Origin: DATLFP01 sp035540955
GTDB lineage: Bacteria > Actinomycetota > Acidimicrobiia > Acidimicrobiales > CADCSY01
Assembly (NCBI GenBank): GCA_035540955.1
Contig: DATLFP010000110.1
Coordinates: forward strand, 1-17,766
Direction of reading: 5' to 3'
DNA length: 17,766 nucleotides
Numbering within the stretch: the first letter of the stretch is position 1; each line of letters starts with the position of its first letter. A program made the position numbers and the translations under genes. The notes beneath the pieces are model-generated. The model worked only from the letters and a program-made list of their open reading frames with translations, was not told the origin of the DNA and did no database searches. Of this stretch, positions 7,011 to 14,091 are shown piece after piece.

Positions 7011-8233
7011 GCCGTCCTCTGCTTGGTCCCGATCCCCGAGACGTCGGCCGTGACCGTCAGGTCGGCGACCCCCCAGGCGAAGTTGCCCTCGACGTTGAGC
7101 ACGTCGACGTGGTCGTGCTGCTCCCACCAGTCGAACACCGAACCGCCGTGGCGGCTGTGGACCCCGACCGTCAGCGGGTAGGTGCCCTCCAACAGCGTCA
7201 CCGACGGGATCGAGAACGACACCTCCCCCGGCCCCTCGAGGGCCGGCAGCCCGTGGCCGAGGCCCCAGGTGTTCTGGCCGAACACGATGTGACCGTCGCT
7301 GCCGTGGAGCGCGAACACGAAGACGGCGTCGTCGACCGGCTGCAGGGCCTCGTAGGCGATGCGGATCGTGAGCGGCTCGCCGTTGCGCACGAAGGGCCGG
7401 CCGTCCTCGGGGTACTCGATGGTCACCGACCGGATGCGCAGGTCGTGGCCGTGGTCGGCCACGCCGTCCTCGCCGTCGCCGTCGTCGGTCGGGTGGCCCG
7501 CCAGCATGTGCTCGCGGAACACCCGGACCGCCTCGCTCGGCGGCCCCCAGGCCACGAGGTCGCCGTGGTCGAGCACCGCCGCCCGGTCGCAGATCTGGCG
7601 CACGAGGTCGGCGGCGTGGGTCACGAACACGATCGTCCGGCCCTCCTGCTGGAACTGGCGGACCCGGTCGAGGCACTTGCGCTGGAACGCCTCGTCGCCG
7701 ACGGCGAGCACCTCGTCGACGAGCAGCACGTCGGGGTCGACGTTGGTGGCCACCGCGAAGCCGAGGCGCACGTACATCCCCGAGGAGTAGTGCTTCACCT
7801 GCTGGTCGATGAACCGCTCGAGCTCGGCGAACCCGACGATGTCGTCGAAGCGGGCGTCGATGTCGCGCTTGCTCATGCCGAGGATGGAGGCGTTCAGGTA
7901 CACGTTCTCGCGGCCGGTGAGGTCGGGATGGAAGCCGGCGCCGAGCTCGAGCAGCGACGCGAGGCGCCCGGCGGTGCGGATCACGCCGGTGGTGGGTTGC
8001 AGGATCCCGCCGATGCACTTGAGGAGGGTCGACTTCCCGGATCCGTTGTGACCGAGCAGTCCCACCGTCTGGCCCCGCTCGACGTCGAGCGACACGTCGC
8101 GCAGCGCCCACAGCTCCTCGGACGGGCGCCGGCGCCCGAACCGCACCGCCCGCTCCTTGAGCGACGAGTGCCGCTCGGTCGTGAGCCGGAACCGCTTCGA
8201 GACGCCCTCGACCTCGATCGCGTTGGCGGTCAC
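7007..8233 (-). CDS. wzt: Polysaccharide ABC exporter ATPase with C-terminal carbohydrate-binding-like domain (Wzt type)
   Basis: This 408-residue ATPase should power glycan export through the permease encoded just upstream. It starts at GTG 8233 in a GTGA overlap with the permease stop. The nucleotide-binding domain (about 1-245) has Walker A GHNGSGKST at 61-69, a YSSGM signature at 149-153 in place of canonical LSGGQ (typical of the Wzt/TagH/RfbE group), Walker B VLLVDE at 169-174, a VLAVGDEAF D-loop region, and switch His206. An acidic linker (about 249-258) leads to a beta-rich domain at roughly 263-408 resembling the Wzt C-terminal domain, which in Gram-negative O-antigen systems recognises the finished glycan end. 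Its presence favours a glycan whose terminus is checked before export. The stop overlaps the methyltransferase start (ATGA). The gene symbol names the functional type and does not claim strict orthology. Confidence 0.93.
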   Translation of the reverse strand: MTANAIEVEGVSKRFRLTTERHSSLKERAVRFGRRRPSEELWALRDVSLDVERGQTVGLLGHNGSGKSTLLKCIGGILQPTTGVIRTAGRLASLLELGAGFHPDLTGRENVYLNASILGMSKRDIDARFDDIVGFAELERFIDQQVKHYSSGMYVRLGFAVATNVDPDVLLVDEVLAVGDEAFQRKCLDRVRQFQQEGRTIVFVTHAADLVRQICDRAAVLDHGDLVAWGPPSEAVRVFREHMLAGHPTDDGDGEDGVADHGHDLRIRSVTIEYPEDGRPFVRNGEPLTIRIAYEALQPVDDAVFVFALHGSDGHIVFGQNTWGLGHGLPALEGPGEVSFSIPSVTLLEGTYPLTVGVHSRHGGSVFDWWEQHDHVDVLNVEGNFAWGVADLTVTADVSGIGTKQRTA

Positions 8234-9117
8234 AGCTCCTCGCTGAAGGAGCCCTCGGCCCGCGCGAACGTGCGGAGGGCGAGCACGAGGAGGACCGAGG
8301 AGGCGAGCCCGACGATCAGCAGGTTGCGGCCGTACCAGAGCGACGACTCGAGCGGCAGCAGCCGGCCACCGTCGGACCCGGTGGTGATCCCGTACAGCGC
8401 CCGCTGGAACGCGAGGGTGATCGAGGTCATCGGGTTGAGCAGGGTCAGCATCGGCGAGCGGCCGTTGTCGGCGAGCACCCGCGCCTGCAGGTCCCACTGG
8501 TAGATGATCGGCGTCATCCAGATCCACGCCAGCAGCGCCAGCTCGAGGAGGTGCTGGGTGTCGCGGGCGTAGACGTTGGCGGCAGCGAGGAAGATGGCGA
8601 GGGCGGCGGTGAGCACGAGCAGCGCGAGCAGGGCGGGGACGACCAGCCACGCGTAGCCCCAGTCGACGTCGAACCGGAACACCACCAGCGCGATCACGAG
8701 CACCATGCCCTGCAGCAGGAAGTGCACGAAGTTGGCGCCGATCGCCGCCAGCGGGAGGATCTCGCGCGGGAACCAGACCTTGTTCACCAGCGACGCGTTG
8801 CCGGTGATCGACCCGGTCGCCCCCGCCAGCGACGACGAGAACAGGTTCCAGGCCAGCAGGCCGCTCAGGAGGAAGACCGGGAAGTACGGGATGCCGGCCT
8901 TCAGCACCAGCTGGAACACCACGTAGAAGACCACGAGGTACATCAGCGGGTTCAGCATCGACCACAGGAACCCGAGCGAGCTGTTCTTGTACCGGACCTT
9001 GAGCTCCTTGCGCACCAGGTTCACCAGGAGCTCGCGGTAGCGCCAGATCCCCGTGATCGACTGGGCCACGGTGCGCCGGGGCGCGACGACGTTCATGGAC
9101 ACATCGGCCGTGGACAC
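8230..9117 (-). CDS. wzm: Polysaccharide ABC exporter permease (Wzm/TagG type, ABC-2 family)
   Basis: This 295-residue inner-membrane permease is the first gene of the minus-strand polysaccharide operon. An amphipathic N-terminal segment (WRYRELLVNLVRKELKVRYKNS, 25-46, split here only for description) and the motif SSLGFLWSMLNPL (46-58) are hallmarks of the O-antigen/teichoic-acid ABC-2 permeases. About six hydrophobic segments follow, near 56-73, 80-98, 122-147, 156-180, 190-206 and 265-283, with LVNKVWFPREILP and LNPMTSITLAFQRALYG conserved between them. The start is taken as GTG 9117 because it sits nine bases after a TAGGCT box. GTG 9102 or ATG 9096 (codons 6 and 8) are possible alternatives and would change only the tail. 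The stop overlaps the ATPase start by four bases, so the two subunits are translationally coupled. Confidence 0.93.
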   Translation of the reverse strand: MSTADVSMNVVAPRRTVAQSITGIWRYRELLVNLVRKELKVRYKNSSLGFLWSMLNPLMYLVVFYVVFQLVLKAGIPYFPVFLLSGLLAWNLFSSSLAGATGSITGNASLVNKVWFPREILPLAAIGANFVHFLLQGMVLVIALVVFRFDVDWGYAWLVVPALLALLVLTAALAIFLAAANVYARDTQHLLELALLAWIWMTPIIYQWDLQARVLADNGRSPMLTLLNPMTSITLAFQRALYGITTGSDGGRLLPLESSLWYGRNLLIVGLASSVLLVLALRTFARAEGSFSEEL

Positions 9118-9126
9118 GGTGGCGTG

Positions 9127-9132
9127 AGCCTA
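9127..9132 (-). promoter_or_regulatory. Candidate -10 box (TAGGCT) for the export operon
   Basis: On the minus strand CGGTAGGCT is followed by nine bases (CACGCCACC) and then the GTG of the permease. No Shine-Dalgarno lies in the gap, so transcription starting about seven bases after the box would give a leader of zero to a few bases. It mirrors the box at 9166-9171 that serves the opposite strand. No -35 is evident. Confidence 0.5.
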
Positions 9133-9165
9133 CCGGGCACCCACTCCGCGGCCGCAGACGGCCGG

Positions 9166-9171
9166 TAGCCT
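9166..9171 (+). promoter_or_regulatory. Candidate -10 box (TAGCCT) for the glycosyltransferase-F420 operon
   Basis: CGGTAGCCT is followed by nine bases (CCCGAGGCC) and then GTG 9181. This matches the spacing used by the divergent permease gene. The gap holds no purine-rich Shine-Dalgarno at normal spacing, so a leaderless or nearly leaderless transcript is likely. No -35 is recognisable. Confidence 0.5.
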
Positions 9172-9180
9172 CCCGAGGCC

Positions 9181-10290
9181 GTGCCCGGGCTCCGCGTTGC
9201 CGTCGACGTCACGCCGCTGCTGGGTGTGCGGGCTGGCGTCGCCCAGTGCGTCGAGCACCTGCTCGCCGCCCTCCCCGAGGTCGCCCCCGACGTGGAGGTG
9301 GTGCCCTACGTGCTCTCCCGCCGGGGCCGGTCGCGCGCCGCCGACCTGCCCGCCGGCACGCGGTTCCTGCCCCTCCCGGCGGGCGTGGCGCTGCGGTGCT
9401 GGACCCGCATCGACCATCCGACCGTCGACCGCACCCTCGGCGACGTCGACGTGGTGCACGGCACGAACTTCGTCGTGCCCCCCACCTCCCGGGCGGCGAC
9501 GGTGACGGTGCACGACACGTTCTGCCTCCAGCACCCCGAGGAGTGCGAGCCGAACGTCCGGCCCTTCGACGCCGCCGTGCGCCGCGCCGTGGGTCGCGGC
9601 GCGTGGGTGCACGTGAGCACCCGGTCGATCGAGTACCAGGTGCTGGCGCGCTACGGCGCCGAGCGGGTGGCGCGGGTGCCGTTCGGCGTCCCGCCGGTGG
9701 GTGCCGCGGGGGCGCTGCCGCCGAGCATCACCGGCCCCTACCTCCTCGCCATCAGCACCCTCGAGCACCGCAAGCGCCACGCCCACCTCGTGCGCGCCTT
9801 CCGCTCGCTGGCGCCGGGACGGCCCGACCTGCAGCTCGTCATCGCCGGCGCCGACGGCAACGCGCGTGACGCAGTGGACCACGCGGTGCGCGACCTCCCC
9901 GCCGACGTCGGCCGCCGGGTGGTGCTCGTGGGCCGGGTCGACGAGTCGACCCGCGCCGCGCTGATCCGCGAGGCCACCGTGCTCGCGTACCCGTCCTCCG
10001 ACGAGGGCTTCGGGTTCCCGGTGCTCGAGGCGATGGCCGCCGGCGTGCCGGTGGTCGCCAGCCGTGTGGGCGGCATCCCCGAGGTCGCCGGTGGTGCCGC
10101 CGTGCTCGTGACCGTCGACGACGACCCCCGCCCCCTCGTCGCCGCGCTGCGGCGCGTCATCGACGACGGCGCCCTGCGGGCCCGCCTGCGGCGCCGGGGC
10201 CGGGAGCGGGCCGAGCTCTACCGCTGGGACCGCCATGCCGCCGGCATGGTCGACCTGTGGCGGGCGGCGGCGGCCGGGGCGGCGGCATGA
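9181..10290 (+). CDS. GT4-type glycosyltransferase, first gene of plus-strand operon
   Basis: This 369-residue GT-B enzyme is predicted to add a sugar, possibly mannose or a deoxysugar, to a lipid- or protein-linked glycan. GTG 9181 is preferred because it sits just after the -10-like box and gives MPGLRVAVDVTPLLGVRAGV, the usual N-terminal beta strand and Gly loop. Other landmarks are DVVHGTNFVVP, the VTVHDTFCLQHPEE segment at 108-121, YLLAISTLEHRKRH (Arg197, Lys198) opening the donor domain, and SSDEGFGFPVLEAMAAG with Glu275/Glu283 as the E-x7-E pair. It belongs to the same broad group as the two following genes but is not a recent duplicate of either. Its stop overlaps the next start (ATGA, 10287-10290). 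Donor and linkage are not predictable here. Confidence 0.9.
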   Translation: MPGLRVAVDVTPLLGVRAGVAQCVEHLLAALPEVAPDVEVVPYVLSRRGRSRAADLPAGTRFLPLPAGVALRCWTRIDHPTVDRTLGDVDVVHGTNFVVPPTSRAATVTVHDTFCLQHPEECEPNVRPFDAAVRRAVGRGAWVHVSTRSIEYQVLARYGAERVARVPFGVPPVGAAGALPPSITGPYLLAISTLEHRKRHAHLVRAFRSLAPGRPDLQLVIAGADGNARDAVDHAVRDLPADVGRRVVLVGRVDESTRAALIREATVLAYPSSDEGFGFPVLEAMAAGVPVVASRVGGIPEVAGGAAVLVTVDDDPRPLVAALRRVIDDGALRARLRRRGRERAELYRWDRHAAGMVDLWRAAAAGAAA

Positions 10291-11354
10291 CCACCGTCGC
10301 CGTGCACGCCGGCCAGCTCCTCCAGCCCGTGCCCGGCGGGATCGGCCGCTACGTCACCCACCTGCTCGCCGCCCTGCCGGCGGTCGGCGTCGACCCGATC
10401 GCGTTCGCGGCGGGGCCGGTGCCGCCGGGCGTCGACCCCGCCACGCGGTGGGTCGACCTGGGCTGGCCGCGCGGGCCGCTGCGCTACGAGCTCTGGCACC
10501 GGGTCCGGCGGCCGCGGGTGCCGGTCGACGCCGACGTCGTGCACGCCACCAGCCTCGCCGTGCCCCCGCCCGGCCGCCGGCCGCTCGTCGTCACCGTGCA
10601 CGACGTCGTGTTCCTTCGTCAGCCCGAGCTGCTCACCCGGCGCGGGGTGGCGTTCCACCGGCGCGGCCTCGCCCTCGCCCGCCGGGAGGCGGCGGCGGTG
10701 ATCGTCCCCACGGAGTACGGCCGTGACGACCTCGCCGCCGAGGGCTTCGCCCCCGACCGGATCCACGTCGCCCCCCACGGCGTCGAGGTCGGCCCGCCGA
10801 CCGGCGCGCCGCCCCCGGCGCCCGGGCCGTACCTCCTGTTCGTCGCCACCCTCGAACCCCGCAAGGGGCTGGAGGACCTGCTCGCCGCCCACCAGCGCCT
10901 GCGGGCGCGCCATCCCGACCTCGCCCTCGTGCTCGCCGGCCGCCCCGGCTGGGGGGTGCCGGCCGACACCGACCGGCCCGGCGTGGTCGTGGCCGGCAAC
11001 CTCGACGACGGCGCCCTCGACGCCGCCTACCGCGGCGCCGTCGCCCTCGCCCTCCCGTCGCGCTACGAGGGCTTCGGGCTGCAGGTGGTGGAGGCGATGG
11101 CCCGCGGGTGCCCGGTGGTGACCAGCGACGCCGCCTGCCTGCCCGAGGTCGGCGGCGGCGCGAACATCATCGTGCCCGTGGGCGATGTGGATGCCCTCAC
11201 CGACGCGCTGGGCGAGCTGGTCGCCGACGACGGGCGGCGGGCCCGGCTGGCCGCCGCCGGCCGGACCCGGGCGGCCACCTTCACCTGGGCCCGCAGCGCG
11301 GCCGCCCACGCCGCCGCCTACGACGCGGCGCGGGAGCGGGAGCGGGAAGCATGA
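10287..11354 (+). CDS. GT4-type glycosyltransferase, second of three in operon
   Basis: A 355-residue GT-B glycosyltransferase starting at ATG 10287 in an ATGA overlap with the previous stop. MTTVAVHAGQLLQPVPGGIG gives the expected strand and glycine loop; the frame is open further upstream to 10257, but that would extend into the preceding gene without adding a domain. Visible motifs are DVVHATSLAVPPPG, VTVHDVVFLRQPEL (103-115), VAPHGVE, YLLFVATLEPRKG (Arg192, Lys193) and LPSRYEGFGLQVVEAMARG, with Glu261/Glu269 as E-x7-E. The TLEPRKG form is typical of WbaZ/MtfB-like mannosyltransferases, but members of that group use several sugars. The gene stops in another ATGA overlap (11351-11354), so all three glycosyltransferases are coupled. 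Confidence 0.9.
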   Translation: MTTVAVHAGQLLQPVPGGIGRYVTHLLAALPAVGVDPIAFAAGPVPPGVDPATRWVDLGWPRGPLRYELWHRVRRPRVPVDADVVHATSLAVPPPGRRPLVVTVHDVVFLRQPELLTRRGVAFHRRGLALARREAAAVIVPTEYGRDDLAAEGFAPDRIHVAPHGVEVGPPTGAPPPAPGPYLLFVATLEPRKGLEDLLAAHQRLRARHPDLALVLAGRPGWGVPADTDRPGVVVAGNLDDGALDAAYRGAVALALPSRYEGFGLQVVEAMARGCPVVTSDAACLPEVGGGANIIVPVGDVDALTDALGELVADDGRRARLAAAGRTRAATFTWARSAAAHAAAYDAAREREREA

Positions 11355-12463
11355 CGGTTCGCGTCGCGCTCGACGTGAGCGCCATCCCGTCCCGCCTCAC
11401 CGGCGCCGGCACCTACGTGTCGATGCTCGCGACCGCGCTCGGCCACCGCGACGACATCGACCTGCAGCTCGTCGCCCGGCGGGGCGACGGCAGCCGCTGG
11501 CGGCACGCGGGCTCGGTGCACGAGGCGGCCCCCGGTCCCCGCCCCGCCCGCCTCGCGTGGGAGCAGGTGGGGGCGCCGGCGCTGGCCCGGCGGATCGGCG
11601 CCGGCGTGTGGCACGGCCCGCACTACACGATGCCGCTGCGGATCGGTGTGCCCGCGGTCGTGACGATCCACGACCTGACGTTCTTCGACCACCCCGAGCA
11701 CCACGAGCGGGCGAAGGTGCCGGTGTTCCGCACGATGATCCGCGTCGCCGCCCGGCGCGCCGACGCGCTGGTGTGCGTGTCGGACCGCACCGCCGCTCGC
11801 CTGGCCGAGCTGCTCAACGTGCGGGTGCCCGTCGTCGTCGCCCCCCACGGCGTCGACCACGAGCGGTTCCGGCCCTCCGACGACGCCGCCGGTGACCTGG
11901 TCCGCTTGGCCGATCACGGCATCCGGCCGCCCTACATCGCCTTCCTCGGCACCATCGAGCCGAGGAAGAACGTGCCCGGTCTCGTGCGGGCCTTCGCCCG
12001 GGCGCGGGTCGCCCACCCCGAGCTGCGGCTCGTGCTCGCCGGGCTGGCCGGTTGGGGCAACGCCGAGGTCGATCGCGTGATCGACGAGCAGGGGGTGGAC
12101 GCCGCCGTCGACCGCGTCGGCTACCTCGACGCCGCGCTGCTGCCGGCGTTCCTCCGCCAGGCCGCGCTCGTCGCCTACCCGGCGTTCGACGAGGGCTTCG
12201 GGCTCCCGGTGCTCGAGGCGCTGGCGTGCGGCGCGCTCGTCGTCACCAGCGCCGGCACGGTGATGGACGACGTGGCCGCCGGCGCCGCGCTCCTCGCCCC
12301 GCCGGGGGACGACGGCGCGCTGGCCGACCTGCTGCTGCAGGCCCTGGCGGGGGGCGACGAGGTCGAGCGGATGCGGGCGACCGGACCGGCGGTGGCGGCC
12401 CCGTACACCTGGGAGGCGACGGCCGGCCGTCACGCCGCGCTCTACCGCGACCTCGCTCGATAG
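11351..12463 (+). CDS. GT4-type glycosyltransferase, third of three in operon
   Basis: A 370-residue GT-B enzyme with start ATG 11351 (ATGA overlap). The N-terminus MTVRVALDVSAIPSRLTGAG carries the Gly loop; next come AGVWHGPHYTMPLRIGVP, VTIHDLTFFDHPEHH (104-118), VCVSDRTAARL, VAPHGVDHERF, FLGTIEPRKN (Arg205, Lys206) and FDEGFGLPVLEALACG with Glu281/Glu289. This is the WbaZ/MtfB-like mannosyltransferase pattern, here near full length for the group. It ends at TAG 12461-12463, and the stop codon itself forms the first three bases of the -10-like hexamer used by the next gene. The frame extends upstream to 11108, but that part overlaps the previous glycosyltransferase and is rejected. Sugar specificity is unknown. 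Confidence 0.9.
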   Translation: MTVRVALDVSAIPSRLTGAGTYVSMLATALGHRDDIDLQLVARRGDGSRWRHAGSVHEAAPGPRPARLAWEQVGAPALARRIGAGVWHGPHYTMPLRIGVPAVVTIHDLTFFDHPEHHERAKVPVFRTMIRVAARRADALVCVSDRTAARLAELLNVRVPVVVAPHGVDHERFRPSDDAAGDLVRLADHGIRPPYIAFLGTIEPRKNVPGLVRAFARARVAHPELRLVLAGLAGWGNAEVDRVIDEQGVDAAVDRVGYLDAALLPAFLRQAALVAYPAFDEGFGLPVLEALACGALVVTSAGTVMDDVAAGAALLAPPGDDGALADLLLQALAGGDEVERMRATGPAVAAPYTWEATAGRHAALYRDLAR

Positions 12464-12466
12464 GTT
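12461..12466 (+). promoter_or_regulatory. Candidate internal -10 box (TAGGTT) before the O-methyltransferase
   Basis: CGATAGGTT overlaps the TAG stop of the preceding glycosyltransferase and ends six bases before GTG 12473. With a -10 hexamer normally ending about seven bases before +1, the predicted first base of the RNA is the G of the start codon. This would let the O-methyltransferase and F420 genes be expressed independently of the glycosyltransferases. Confidence 0.45.
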
Positions 12467-12472
12467 GCCGCC

Positions 12473-13129
12473 GTGCCCCCGCTGACGTTCGTGAGCCCGG
12501 CCCTCGAGGACTACGCCACCGCCCACTCCGTGGCCGAGCCGCCCCACCTGGCGGCGCTGGCACAGCGCACGCGCGACGAGCTGGGCGGGCGCTCGGTGAT
12601 GATGGTGGGACCCCTCGAGGGCGCGCTGCTCGCCCAGCTGGTGGCGGTCACCGGCGCCACCCGCGTGCTCGAGATCGGCACCTTCACCGGCTACTCGGCG
12701 CTGTGGATGGCGGCCGCCCTCCCCGAGGGCGGGCGGATCGTGACCTGCGACGTGTCCGAGGAGCACCTCGCCATCGCCCGGGACGCGTTCGCGTCGAGCC
12801 CGTTCGGCGACCGCGTCGAGGTGCGCGCCGGGCCCGCCATCGAGACGATCGCCGCCCTCGAGGGGCCCTTCGACCTCGTGTTCATCGACGCCGACAAGAC
12901 GAGCTACGACGCCTACTACGAGGCCGTCCTCCCGAAGCTCGCTCCCCGCGGCGTGATCCTCGTCGACAACGTGCTGTGGCGGGGCGAGGTCGTCGGCCCG
13001 CCCTCCGACGACGCCGACACCGCGGCGCTCCAGGCGTTCAACGACAAGGTCGCCGCCGACGCGCGGGTGGTCGCGGTGCTGCTCCCGATCCGTGACGGGA
13101 TCACCGTGATCCGGCGCGCCGGCCGTTGA
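12473..13129 (+). CDS. Class I SAM-dependent O-methyltransferase (catechol/caffeoyl-CoA OMT family)
   Basis: This 218-residue protein has the full length and motifs of the metal-dependent O-methyltransferase_3 family. SAM motif EIGTFTGYS is at 67-75 and the acidic ribose site is TCDVS near 91-95. FIDADK at 138-142 and VDNVLWRG at 164-171 supply the metal-site residues equivalent to those in catechol O-methyltransferase (Asp139, Asp165, Asn166). It probably methylates a hydroxyl of a small aromatic or catechol-like molecule in the cytosol, though bacterial members are often of unknown substrate. GTG 12473 is chosen because it follows the TAGGTT box and is nine bases after the previous stop. 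The stop lies in a TTGA overlap with cofD (13126-13129). A link to F420 synthesis is suggested by position only. Confidence 0.9.
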   Translation: MPPLTFVSPALEDYATAHSVAEPPHLAALAQRTRDELGGRSVMMVGPLEGALLAQLVAVTGATRVLEIGTFTGYSALWMAAALPEGGRIVTCDVSEEHLAIARDAFASSPFGDRVEVRAGPAIETIAALEGPFDLVFIDADKTSYDAYYEAVLPKLAPRGVILVDNVLWRGEVVGPPSDDADTAALQAFNDKVAADARVVAVLLPIRDGITVIRRAGR

Positions 13130-14091
13130 TCGCCGTCCTCGCCGGCGGGGGTGGCGCGCCGAAGTACATGCGCGGCCTCGCCCGCGAGGTGCCCGCCGCG
13201 GACGTGACCGGCATCGTCAACACCGGCGACGACCTGGTGCTGCACGGCCTGCGCATCTCCCCCGACCTCGACTCGTGCACGTATCTGCTGTCGGGGGCGG
13301 TCAACCCCGACACCGGGTGGGGCCTCGCCGGGGAGACGTGGGGCGCGATGGAGGCGCTCGAGCGGTTCGCGCCGGTGGTGCCGGCCGGGTCGGCGGCGGG
13401 CGCCACCTGGTTCCGGCTGGGCGACCGCGACCTCGCCACCCACCTGTACCGCACGGCCCGCCTCGGCGAGGGGGCCGACCTGGCGACGGTGACCGCGGAG
13501 ATCACGCGGGCGTTCGGGATCGACGTGCGCCTCCTCCCCATGACCACCGACCGGGTGGCGACGATGGTGACCGTCGTCGACGACGGCGAGGGGGATGGAA
13601 AGCAGCGCGAGATCTCCTTCCAGGACTACTTCGTCGGCCGCCGCCACGACGTGCCGGTGGCGGCGATCCGCTTCGACGGGATCGAGCGGGCCCGCCCCGG
13701 GCCCGGTGTGCTCGACGCCCTCGCCACCGCCGAGCGCATCGTCATCGGCCCGTCCAACCCATTCGTGTCGATCGGGCCGATCCTGGCGGTGGCCGGGGTG
13801 CGCGACGCGCTGGCGGACCGCCGCGACGACGTCGTCGCCGTCTCCCCCATCGTGGCCGGCGGCGCGCTCAAGGGTCCGGCCGCCCGCATGCTCACCGAGC
13901 TCGGCCACGAGGCGTCGGCGGTCGGCGTGGCCCGGCTCTACGCGGAGGTGGCGGGGACGATCGTCATCGACGAGGCCGACGCGGCGCTGGCGCCGGTGGT
14001 GGAGGATGTCGGCATGCGCTGCGTGGTCGCACCGACCGTCATGCACACCGTGGAGGACGCCGCCGCCCTGGCGGCGGTGACGCTGTCATGA
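13126..14091 (+). CDS. cofD: CofD/FbiA family F420 precursor transferase (2-phospho-lactate or phosphoenolpyruvate transferase to FO)
   Basis: This 321-residue enzyme joins the deazaflavin FO to an activated three-carbon acid from a guanylyl carrier, making F420-0 or its dehydro form. Actinobacterial homologues (FbiA) use the phosphoenolpyruvate-derived carrier; I cannot tell which applies here. Seen are the N-terminal nucleotide loop VLAGGGGAPKYMRGL (4-18), VNTGDDLVLHGLRISPDLDS (31-50), TYLLSGAVNPDTGWGL, RLGDRDLATH, and GPSNPFVSIGPIL followed by VSPIVAGGALKGPAARM, all in the family order and length. The start is TTG 13126, sharing TTGA with the O-methyltransferase stop; no upstream alternative exists in frame without crossing that gene. 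The stop overlaps cofE (ATGA). Confidence 0.95.
   Translation: MIAVLAGGGGAPKYMRGLAREVPAADVTGIVNTGDDLVLHGLRISPDLDSCTYLLSGAVNPDTGWGLAGETWGAMEALERFAPVVPAGSAAGATWFRLGDRDLATHLYRTARLGEGADLATVTAEITRAFGIDVRLLPMTTDRVATMVTVVDDGEGDGKQREISFQDYFVGRRHDVPVAAIRFDGIERARPGPGVLDALATAERIVIGPSNPFVSIGPILAVAGVRDALADRRDDVVAVSPIVAGGALKGPAARMLTELGHEASAVGVARLYAEVAGTIVIDEADAALAPVVEDVGMRCVVAPTVMHTVEDAAALAAVTLS

Larger units (their letters stand above)
9126..9172. repeat. Inverted repeat joining two divergent -10 boxes
   Basis: GAGCCTACCGG at 9126-9136 and CCGGTAGCCTC at 9162-9172 are inverted copies of 11 bases with one mismatch, separated by 25 bases. Each arm contains the -10-like hexamer of one of the two divergent operons. 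The symmetry could simply be two similar promoters back to back, or could also be an operator for a dimeric regulator. Confidence 0.55.

Noticed and set aside
7007..8965. Possible 652-residue extended ABC ATPase
   Set aside because: The extra N-terminal part is an out-of-frame reading of the permease; the ATPase proper begins at GTG 8233 with a normal family N-terminus.
9137..9161. Spacer of the divergent region searched for -35 boxes
   Set aside because: No TTGACA-like hexamer sits at the proper distance from either -10 box, so no -35 is annotated.
11108..11353. N-terminal extension of the third plus-strand glycosyltransferase
   Set aside because: This part is the out-of-frame end of the preceding gene; ATG 11351 gives the expected first beta strand and Gly loop.
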